A stretch of 64,000 nucleotides of DNA from Dendrolimus kikuchii (Eukaryota > Arthropoda > Insecta > Lepidoptera > Lasiocampidae), in NCBI GenBank assembly GCA_019925095.2, contig CM034392.1, positions 7,638,887 to 7,702,886 of the forward strand, written 5' to 3'. The position numbers were made by a program, and so were the translations under genes. Below are positions 10,641-19,081 of the stretch, piece by piece. The notes beneath the pieces are model-generated. The model saw only the letters and a program-made list of their open reading frames with translations. It ran no database searches and was not told where the DNA came from. Each line of letters starts with the position of its first letter. Position 1 is the first letter of the stretch.

Positions 10641-11075
10641 AGTGAGCTAGGGTATCAACATTAGATTAATTATCATTAAGCTTTTTACGTACGGGTCCAT
10701 AATTACTTAGGCAAAAATGCAACCCATGTAAAATTGTTACGTTTATTTGTAGGTCAAAGCTATTTTCTCAAAACCTCCTAGATTTGTCTGCGTAAGGGTT
10801 GGCAGCCGACAATCTATCTTTAACTTTTCTTGCTTTTAAACTATAAAAAAATACTTTTAACGAAAATTGGTTTTAACATAATCCATTATATAGTTTTTGT
10901 GATATAATCTATTTCCGATAAAATGCTTTCTATGGCTTCGTAGTTAATAAGAACGAGAACAAATAACGACTACAAATAATCAAATAGTGACACTATTGAT
11001 AGCAGTCACATTTGTTTACTTGTAAGCAAATAAGAAGATTACATATTCAAGAAAAATTTCCAATTTGCCCTATTC
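10641..11075. other. AT-rich DNA, nothing recognised
   Basis: No supported feature. Confidence 0.4.
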
Positions 11076-11079
11076 CACT

Positions 11080-11280
11080 ATAAACGACAGGTAAACACAG
11101 ACAATGTATGTATAATGTATAGGTATATCCCTAAGCTTAGCAAGATACGCTTGATTCATGGGTATGTATGTATACAACGGACCACTCTTGGAAATTTGCC
11201 ATACCAGGAATCGAACACGGAGTCTGCGTTTCGGTGAACTAGGCCGGCAAAGGTTTGATCCACTCAATCACAGAGACCAA
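11080..11280 (-). repeat. tRNA-derived SINE, family D
   Basis: In reverse complement it has a TGGNTGAGTGGATC-like A box, then GTTCGATTCCTGGTATGGCA (B box and start of the body), then the AGCGTATCTTGCTAAGC segment. It is the same family as 16895-17128, 29255-29488, 31735-31982 and 41449-41612. This copy is shortened in the body. Confidence 0.7.
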
Positions 11281-12020
11281 ATAGTATATTATAATGCAAT
11301 GGGGCAAACTTGAAGCCTTATAAATAACACCTCAATAGTCTTGTCGAACAGACCGAAACACAGATCCTACGTACAATGAAAAATTCTCTGGGTCCAACAA
11401 CATGGCTTTAAAGCAATACACAATATTTATTTAATCCCTTCCCAGGGACTATTACGCTGTATTCAACAATATCGCTTTTGTCGAGCAGGCGCTTTCATTT
11501 AATTTATTCAGGCAATAAACATAAATGTATTGTTTAAACGATGCCGGTGTGATTTTAATTTTAACCTGGACGATGTTATGGATAATCGTAAAATGGTTTT
11601 TGGGTTGTTTTTTTAGGCTGCTATCTGTTGCTTGCGTTTTTATATCGAGGGATTAAAAGTTATTTGTTTTAAGCGACATTTTGCGACAGACTTAACATGA
11701 CGGTTTATTTACATTTTTATGTCTCAAACTTAAGAAATGTCTGATTTATGATTAAAATCTATGGTTATTCTTATTTTCCAAAGTACCATTCATGACGCGA
11801 TTTTTAGGTCATTTGAAACATTAAAGTCTTTTCCAGAGACATTTTCCAAATGAAAGTTAAGGTAAATAGCCACATATTTACATATTTGTATTAACTTTAC
11901 TATATTGACGAAACTTTTAAAATTAGACAAAGCTGTAATTATTAGGTGATATAATTAACAGCTATTATTACTAGTGTTGCGATGAATATTCGGCCACTAA
12001 GATAATATTTATTTGCAAGT
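11281..12020. other. AT-rich DNA, nothing recognised
   Basis: No supported feature. Confidence 0.4.
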
Positions 12021-12026
12021 ATTGAT

Positions 12027-12094
12027 TAAAAGTCTTACATTTAATAAATGACATGAGTATACACTAATGTCATTTATTAAATCTAAGACTTTTA
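12027..12094. repeat. Hairpin, 28-bp arms
   Basis: Arms 12027-12054 and 12067-12094 are complementary at 27 of 28 positions (TAAAAGTCTTACATTTAATA and onward), with a 12-nt loop. It has no termini or TSD that would mark a transposon. Confidence 0.8.
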
Positions 12095-12121
12095 GAAGAT
12101 TTTATACAAAAATTTAATGAA

Positions 12122-12240
12122 TAAATGATAGATAGATAACTCTTTATTGTACACCAATACAAAAATATACTTACCGACTAAAACTATATCTGGTTGTGCA
12201 CAAAGCGCGGTGTTATAGAGATGATTTTAAGAACAGCTAA
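12122..12240 (-). repeat. SINE 3' end, family K
   Basis: GATAGATAGATAACTCTTTA followed by TTGTACACCA is the reverse complement of the 3' end of the SINE at 54003-54300 (TGGTGTACAATAAAGTGTTA and the (TCTA)n tail). The tRNA-like head is missing. Confidence 0.55.
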
Positions 12241-12709
12241 ATATCTAATAATAAATTACTATCCAGCACAGGCTATTTGTCATAGGGTAGATTTTTCAAT
12301 CATCAGATAAAAGTTGTCAATCGAATAAATTATAACCTGACTAAATTCAAAAGTCAAACAATTCAACTATTTATTCATGTAACTGTCATTTTTAATTTTC
12401 CCATTTTGTGTTTTATTATATAAAATAAATGTTACCTGGTGATTGAAAAATCGGCCTTTAAAACTATTTTACAATTAATTTAAGCATAGCTTACAATGAT
12501 ATAAAGCATACTTTTACATTTGCTTATTTTTTATTATTTCATTGGAATTAGACGAAAAAATCATTTCAAATACCCTTTTTATTCTTTTCATACAGCAATG
12601 GTGCCTTGGGTTTATAGCGTTGGAACCTCTGCATGTTTCCGTCGCCCGCTCTACGCGTGAGTAAGTACGTTTATAAACATATGTAATTAAGCTATCGAAG
12701 ATTTCCGGG
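12241..12709. other. AT-rich DNA, nothing recognised
   Basis: No supported feature. Confidence 0.4.
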
Positions 12710-12996
12710 TCCAGTTAGTTACTAGTACATTCGCCTCATCTAATACATAAACTTAAGTGTTCAATGTTTCTGAGTCCCTTGCGCCTCGTAGCTCGTTTAC
12801 AAGGACTTTGCCACTTTTGTGTATTGTTATGTGATAAGCAGCGGCAGACCCCCTGAACCAGCGCTGTCGTGGGCTGGTGGCTGACTGCAAATTAAGTGCA
12901 AGATTCTATATTCTCCGGGCACCAGTTCATAATTGGGGAATAAGGGATGGTCATATATTAAGCACATAAGCCCCTATTGCCTGATTGCGTCTCTAT
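12710..12996 (+). repeat. Family L dispersed repeat, copy 1
   Basis: It is the inverted counterpart of 63720-64000: ACATTCGCCTCA, CTTAAGTG, CCCTTGCGCC, AAGGACTTTGCCAC, GAACCAGCGCTGTCGTGGGC, TGGTGGCTGACTGC, CTCCGGGCACCAGTTC, GGGGAATAAGGGATGG and CTGATTGCGTCTC all recur there on the other strand in the same order. No protein is evident. Confidence 0.75.
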
Positions 12997-13312
12997 TCGT
13001 TATATACACAATAAGCTTTGAAATTAAATTAAACTATGAAATTTTTGATTACTGCCAATTACAATTTAAAAGTCATAAATAAGTCATCATAAAAATGTGT
13101 TTTTTTGTATTACTGGAAAAAAGTCTGTTTCTTTTCTCTTTGTATAGAATACCTATTACATTTGCCAAATTATTTCGCCAAATATTTGGTTATATGTCAA
13201 AAAGTCGCCAAATATTCGACATTCGGTTTTGGGCAAATATATCTTCTGTTCTCTTCACGCGTTGTGTTAACTTGAACGTGGTCGAGTAGTAAAAAACTCG
13301 CATTAAGCGTTT

Positions 13313-13620
13313 ATCCGTGCAGGAACGGAGAAAGAATACAATTTCCTGCGGCCGGGCGGCCTGTCGTAACAGGCGATAAAACAAGCCACAGCCAGGTGGT
13401 AGGGCATTCGCCCGACTGAATGGCTACCACCTCTGGTCTAAAGTATGTCGCCATAACAACCTTGAGTTGTGTTCCGGTATTAGTGACCAGGTTCCAGTCT
13501 CCCTTAAGAGAGCAGCAGTGCATTTGTAGCACCTTTGGTGTTGCAAATGTCCATAGGCGATGGTAACCGCTTTCCATCAAGTGGGCCGTCTGCCGGTCTG
13601 CTGAACTCCTGCAATAAAAA
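13313..13620 (+). repeat. Family A retroposon, near full-length copy
   Basis: It runs from ATCCGTGCAGGAACGG to CTCCTGCAATAAAAA, with the same internal order as the copy at 9259-9563. Confidence 0.8.
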
Positions 13621-14945
13621 AGCACACTGTTCGATATAACTCTAGTAATTATCTACTTCCGTTCCATACTTAAACACTTTCAAAGTATTCAATACTTAAA
13701 CTGGTATCTACATTCATACTCTTCCAAAAGTAATCATCATTCAAAAGGCCTATAATGGGTATTAAGGCGAGCAAATTACTTGAATGAATTTCTTTTACGA
13801 TACGGAAAACGGCGAACTAAGCAAAAATGTATACCTAAGGCGACAAAATGGTAATATCGTAAAGAAAAACCAAGCAGCAATATTGAATACAGAATACCCT
13901 GCATTTAGTATTTTGGCAAGTTCCACAGGGCCTTGATACGCTTATCATAATCTTTGTTACCGTGAAATTGGAACGATAATCTTCAAAGTTTGTCGTCCCT
14001 TTTCTCCCAAAAATCAGCTTGGAACAAGCCGTAATGTATAAGATCTTACTTGGATCACATGCCGTGTGATTTCGTTTCCGATATGTGAGGTTTGTTTTCC
14101 TGTAGTTACGCACGAAATCTTTGCGAGAATATTTGCTTGAATAGTGTACTATGAATGGAGAATACCAAGGTCCGTAAGATCAATAGTAGTTTAAACTATG
14201 CAACCAAGTTTAATGCTTTTTTTCCAATTGTTTTGTAATATCAAATGCAGTTTATCGATCAACAACAGTTGAAATCACACTATAATTTAAACTTTAATAA
14301 GAGGATCGTTAAGACTCTCCAGTGCGGATTAAATGACGTATTCGTCATTGTCAATTAATTTAAAAGTTTTTGTCTCATTCCTTCAAATAGCCAAACTAAG
14401 TATAACAGCTGCGACACAAAAAGTCGGTACCTACCCAGTGACTAGCAATAAATTGTATGACCGATGTCCAGTACCACTTACTATATACTTATAATAGTTG
14501 TCATAATACTAAATTGCTTCGAAACAACGAATGAAATGTGAATAAAATAGATTATGTTGCCATCTAAAAAGCAATATTCGAAGCTTCTCCATATTTTCGA
14601 ATTGATCTTGCGATACAGTTTTAAACCATCGATCAACTTTTTCCGTAGATTACGAATTCCATAGTTTAAACTACGTTTGAACTTCCAGGCTTAAGAAGGA
14701 CAAGCGTCTAATATCTTAGCTACAACATTATAAATGCGAATGTGAGTTAATTTGTTTGTTACTCTTTTATTCCTTACTTATTACTCAACCGAACATCATG
14801 AAAGTTTACTTACACGTCGTCAAGAATGCAAAAAAGACATATGATACCTTTCGTTTACAAAAAAGTACTATTCCCTAAGTATTGCAGTCGGGTTTCTTGT
14901 CACTTCACTAACAAATACGTCGTCATCGTGTTTGTTAAGTTGCCA
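13621..14945. other. AT-rich DNA, nothing recognised
   Basis: A 92-codon minus-strand frame (13835-14113) has no recognisable domain. The segment near 14720-14760 (ATTATAAATGCGAATGTGAG) is a word I associate with decayed insect repeats. No gene is supported. Confidence 0.4.
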
Positions 14946-15087
14946 TGATTACATAGTTATTACCGTCGCCTATGGCCATTTGCAAGATCAACGACGTGCT
15001 AATGCATTGTTATATACATAATTTGAACTAGGGTTAAATTGCTAATTAGGACTGTCTGCTAATTTTAGAACAGCGATTGTTTCATTA

Positions 15088-15393
15088 GCAAGAATACAAT
15101 TTCCTGCAACCGGGCGGCCTGTCGTAAGAGACGACAAAAACACCCCACAGCTAGGTAGTAGAGGGTATTTGCCGACCTGGATGGCTACCACCCCTGGTCT
15201 AGAGTATACCGCCATAACAACCTTGAGTTGTTTCGGCATTAGTGACCAGGTTGCAGTCTCCTTTTAAAGACCGGCAGCACATTGGTAGCACCTTTGTTGT
15301 TACAAATGGCCATTGGCGATGGTAACCGCTTTCCATCAGGTGGAGACGGTCCACCTGCCACCAGCCTGTCTGCTGAACTCATGCAATAAAAAA
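15088..15393 (+). repeat. Family A retroposon, diverged copy
   Basis: It lacks the first ~25 bases of the family, then follows it from AGAATACAATTTCCTGC through GCCTGTCTGCTGAACTCATG to CAATAAAAAA. Confidence 0.75.
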
Positions 15394-15457
15394 CCAATGA
15401 ATATGCCTACTTCCGTGAAACACAGGCGTAATAATATATGCTTAGGTACTTCCATTT

Positions 15458-15707
15458 TTTTTTATATATTATTATTTTCATATCTACGGACTCGAGTTCC
15501 GTACCTTTTTTTACTACTTAATTTCTATGAAAAATTTTAGAGTCCATACACGCTTATTGTTTATTTTTGTTAGTGTGTGACATTAATTTAGTGATTTTTA
15601 TGTTATGGTGTACCTTAAGATTAACTTATTATATTAATTTATCCTATTTTTAATACTAAACTTATACTAATGTAGAGTGTATCTGTTACATGCTGGTACT
15701 GGCAGGC
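15458..15707 (-). mobile_element. Poly(A) retroposon, family N, copy 1 with 14-bp TSD
   Basis: The insert is bounded by the exact direct repeat AGGTACTTCCATTT (15444-15457 and 15708-15721). On the minus strand it ends in an A-rich tail (T-run at the left edge on the plus strand). It shares GACTCGAGTTCCGTACC, ACTTAATTTCTA, ACACGCTTATT, GTGTGACATTAATTTA and TTATATTAATTTAT with 16226-16425. It encodes no protein and shows no tRNA-like head. It is either a SINE of unknown origin or a 5'-truncated LINE tail. Confidence 0.8.
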
Positions 15708-16089
15708 AGGTACTTCCATTTACTGCCATCTAAAAATAGAATAAATTGAGCACTTTCCACAATAAATGATGACCACACAACACTATCTCTGCAAGAAAAG
15801 GTATATGGGTACCTGAAAATTTATTAGACAAATACCAAAGTGTCCTCTCCCTTACCCTACTCATCCTTTTTGAACCCAACACATTCCCTTTATTTCTCTA
15901 GATATTGTTTTCTTTAATCATTGCCCTGGGAAAATCTTGATGTACAATGTAGCTATTTACATTCCTGGGTATAAATTGTGAAATATGCATATTTTATATA
16001 AATTAATTCCATTTTTAGGGCTCCCTAGCCATTTTACCATAAAGGGAAAACTTATAAACTCGTCCATTATGTTATCACTCTTCTCCTGT

Positions 16090-16500
16090 GTGTCTTTCTA
16101 TGTTTTCGTAATCTACTACTACTATATCTATTCCACGGGAACCGTATTTTTTTCCGTAATAAATAGTTGCCTTTGTTCTATTCCAGATAATCTATCTCTG
16201 TGCAAAATTTCATCTCGATAGGTTCTTTGTTTTTTTTTTATTATTATAACATCTCTACGGACTCGAGTTCCGTACCCTTTTTTACAACTTAATTTCTAGT
16301 TTTTTTTTTAATTTACACGCTTATTAGTTATTTTAGTTCTTGTGTGTGACATTAATTTATCGAATTTTGTGTTGAGGTGTATGTGTCTTACGAATATCTT
16401 ATTATATTAATTTATTCTAGTTCTAGATAGGTTCAGCCGTTCTACCGTGATTCAGCAACAAACATCGTTTGTAGTTAGATTATAATATATGCAAAGGGTG
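16090..16500 (+). repeat. Decayed repeat, family M, split by a family N insertion
   Basis: The words CCACGGGAACCGTATTTTTT, TCCAGATAATCTATCTCTGT, GCAAAATTTCATCTCGATAG, then after the insert GGTTCAGCCGTTCTACCGTG, form one continuous repeat of a type seen again at 17160-17460, 49270-49510, 49873-50225 and 56832-56890. Confidence 0.6.
16226..16425 (-). mobile_element. Poly(A) retroposon, family N, copy 2 with 9-bp TSD
   Basis: It is bounded by GATAGGTTC at 16217-16225 and 16426-16434. It is the same family and orientation as 15458-15707 but about 50 bp shorter at its 5' end, as expected from 5' truncation. It is inserted in a family M repeat, which can be read continuously across the two TSDs. 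Confidence 0.8.
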
Positions 16501-16894
16501 TATTTTATATTCCTTTAGAAATAGTGTAAAAAAATTATTAGAAAACTAAAAATCAGATGTGGCCGTGTATGACCAAACCCATGACAGCCGATGTATAAAT
16601 CCATCACTGCCTTGGACAAATGTGACACACAATCCACGAATTCCTCTTGAAATAAATTTCCCGAGTCCACCAGTAAAATGTTTTAGACCTAATATTATTA
16701 CACGTAATGAAATATATAAAAGCACACTCTTAGCTTTTATTCCGCCTTATTTTCGTACGCAATCAATCCAAACGGCAATTCACGATGTCACTTGTGATTA
16801 ACGACACTCATTCATCAAAATTGAGCCACTAAGCTCCAGCTGTCAAAACCATACAAGATTTTAGTTCTATTATAGCGTAATAATAATAATAATA
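16501..16894. other. AT-rich DNA, nothing recognised
   Basis: One 80-codon plus-strand chance frame without a domain. Confidence 0.4.
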
Positions 16895-17128
16895 ATCGGC
16901 AGACAAACACACACATTGTATATACCCAAATTAAGCAAGTTACGCTTGTGTTATGGGTAATATACAACGGACTACTCTGGGGCCGATCCCAGACACCCAG
17001 ACCATAGTAAATAACGGAGAAAATACGTTTCCGAAATTTACTATACCAGGAATCGAACCCGGAACCTCTGCGTTGCAGTGAGGTACGCCGGCAAAGGCTT
17101 AGTCCGCTCAACCACAAAGGCCGTCAAA
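16895..17128 (-). repeat. tRNA-derived SINE, family D, well-preserved copy
   Basis: Read on the minus strand: GGCCTTTGTGGTTGAGCGG contains the A box TGGTTGAGCGG, and GGTTCGATTCCTGGT is the B box about 50 bases on. The body then has TAGTAAATTTCGGAAACG, CTCCGTTATTTACTATGG and CAAGCGTAACTTGCTTAA. It ends near an (ATT)n tract at about 16880. Confidence 0.8.
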
Positions 17129-17159
17129 ATAGAAATATACTTAAAGGGTTTTCATATAT

Positions 17160-17458
17160 ATCCTAGAGTTTTCCCGCGGGTTAAACCCTAAAACGTGCCT
17201 CTTGTTTTATGTTAGTGTTATTTACCCCCGGAAGAGCCGCTTCATTTGATATCGCAAACTATCCCACATCTCGGGATGAAAAGTATCTATGTCTATTTTC
17301 GGTATTGACATTACATATGTACAGAATTACAGCAAAACCGATCCAGTACTCCAGTAGTTTTTGCGTAAAAGCATTACAGGCAAACAGAAAAATACACTTG
17401 TATATTTTTCGTGAAAAAAGGTATCCTATGTTCATCCCCGGCATCGAAAAAATATATA
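17160..17458 (+). repeat. Family M repeat, left part, interrupted by mariner
   Basis: GTTTTCCCGCGGGTTAAACC, then GGTATCCTATGTTCATCCCC. The repeat resumes right of the mariner at 18672-18735 (AAATTTCAGCCAAATCGATC, TAGTTTTTCCGTGAAAGCG, ACAGACAGACAGACA). Confidence 0.65.
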
Positions 17459-17460
17459 TA

Positions 17461-18669
17461 TTAGGTTGGGGGAAAAGTTCCTTAGCATTTTATATAAAAA
17501 TTCAAAAGTTTATTTACATTTGATTAAAGTATGTAGGTGCCATTTTGTTGGATAACTTTTTGCCATCTTGTAGGTACGGACGTGATCCCATTGCTATAAA
17601 AATTTTGGGGCTTCTGATCAAAAAACTGCGACAAGTGGTTTTGGCAGTCCTCTCGTGATGTTAATCTGACACTGCCTAAGAAATTCTGCAGAGACCGAAA
17701 CAGGTGAAAATCTGAAGGTACAAGGTCAGGACTATACGGCGGATGCATTAACACGTCCCAGCCAAACTCTCGTAATGTTTGCTGAGGGGCTAAAGATGTG
17801 TGAGGTCTAGCGTTATCATGGTGAAAAACCACACCCCTTCTGTTGATTAATTCCGGCCGCTTTCTCTCAACTTTTGGCTTTAATCTCATCAGTTGTTCAC
17901 AGTACAGTTCAGAATCGATGGTCTTGCCTGGCGGTAACAGCTCATAATGAATAATGCCCTTCCAATCCCACGATCACACCACACCACGATCTTTTTCACA
18001 CGTTCTTGTCGTACGTGATCCACTTTTCATCACCAGTTATCAGCTTCTTCAAAAATGGTTCGGTTTCATTACGTCGTAATAAAGAATCACAAATGGGTAC
18101 ACGGTTCATTAGGTTTCTTTCAGTGAGCTCATGAGGCACCCAAATATCGAGCTTTTTTGTGTACCCAACTTTTTTCAAATGCGCCAAAACCGTTTTGTGG
18201 TCAATTCCCAGTTCTCCTGCTACATCGTAACTACTAATATGCCGATCTTGCTCCACTTTTTAAAAAATGGCATCAATTTTGTCCGTAACAGGGCGACCAG
18301 AGCGACGTGCATCTTTGATATCAAAATTTCCGGATTGAAAACGCTTAAACCAAATTTGCGCTACTCTCACAGATACTGCATTAGGTCCATAAACATCACA
18401 AATTTTTTTCGCTGCTTGTGTTGCATTTATACCTTTTTTGTAGTAAAATTTTAAAATGTATCGAATTTCTTCATTAGATTCACTCATTTTAACACTAAGA
18501 AAAACAAATGAAAATCACATATTTTCCTAATTTGAATTTGGAATTGTCTTCTTTAAAATTAAAACTTTTTAATGATACCAAAACCAGCCAGATACAAATG
18601 GTATAGCCAAAAAAATCTTATTACAAGTTCATACATACCATATGCGAAAAGACTTTTCCCCCAACCTAT
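17461..18669 (-). mobile_element. mariner transposon, ~1.2 kb, inactivated
   Basis: The ends are inverted repeats built on TAGGTTGGGGGAAAAG (left from 17461, right ending about 18669), flanked by TA (17459-17460; 18670-18671). The single gene inside, on the minus strand, is a broken mariner transposase. Length and termini are those of the mariner branch of the Tc1/mariner superfamily. It sits in a family M repeat. Confidence 0.9.
17524..18487 (-). pseudogene. mariner transposase (DD34D), inactivated
   Basis: It starts at the ATG at 18487 (MSESNEEIRYILKFYYKKG). The N-terminal helix-turn-helix with VAQIWFKRFQSGNFDIKDA and the GRPVT hook leads to the DNA-binding second helix region. The first catalytic Asp lies in ITGDEKWI, the second in HHDNARPH, and the third in PSDFHLF, 34 residues after the second. 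Inactivation: an in-frame TAA at 18260-18262, and a deletion with frame change near 17975-18000 that removes the conserved segment just after the first Asp. Family members have about 345 codons; about 320 codons' worth remains. It cannot make an active enzyme. Confidence 0.9.
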
Positions 18670-18734
18670 TATATACTAAATTTCAGCCAAATCGATCCTG
18701 TAGTTTTTCCGTGAAAGCGTAACAGACAGACAGA

Positions 18735-18803
18735 CACAATTACAATTTCCTGCGTCCGGGCGGCCTATCGTAAGAGGCGAAAAAACAACTCACAGTTAGG
18801 TGG
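18735..18803 (+). repeat. Family A retroposon, 5' part, interrupted by copia
   Basis: TTACAATTTCCTGCGTCCGG to CACAGTTAGGTGG is the first part of family A. The remainder resumes at 23448 directly after the copia element. Confidence 0.8.
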
Positions 18804-18969
18804 TGATGGATATACAAACTTTTTGTATATGGTAAATTTGAATTTAATATTGGAATGCGTGGCTGTCTTAAGTTGTTTCTGCCACCATTGAAGTAACACT
18901 TGAAAATATATCTCGTAACAACGTAGAACTCTCGTGGATTTATTAATCGCGACTTCTTAGCCCCCTACA
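18804..18969 (+). repeat. copia 5' LTR (166 bp)
   Basis: It runs TGATGGATATAC...CCCCCTACA and supplies promoter and polyadenylation signals by family knowledge. No clear TATA or AATAAA is obvious in this very short LTR. It is 165/166 identical to the 3' LTR. Confidence 0.97.
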
Positions 18970-18971
18970 TT

Positions 18972-18985
18972 GGTTATGGGCCCAG
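18972..18985 (+). other. copia primer-binding site (half tRNA-iMet type)
   Basis: GGTTATGGGCCCAG, two bases after the LTR, is complementary to the anticodon arm of initiator tRNA-Met (…CTGGGCCCATAACC…) and not to the tRNA 3' end. Drosophila copia uses the same unusual primer, a 5' half of tRNA-iMet. That priming works the same way here is inferred from the match. Confidence 0.8.
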
Positions 18986-19081
18986 GCAGCGCAAGTCCAT
19001 AGCGCTGTTCTATCAACAGAAAGTTTACGGATCGGAAAATATTCAAAAGCAGTATAATTGATTGCGAAAAGGTGCAGAACG

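Noticed and set aside
15458..16425. Two LTRs of one retrotransposon
   Set aside because: The two direct copies have different TSDs (14 bp and 9 bp), a poly(A) end and different lengths; they are separate retroposons.
16895..17128. tRNA gene
   Set aside because: A and B boxes are present but acceptor and anticodon stems do not pair, and the sequence continues into a SINE body shared by five loci.
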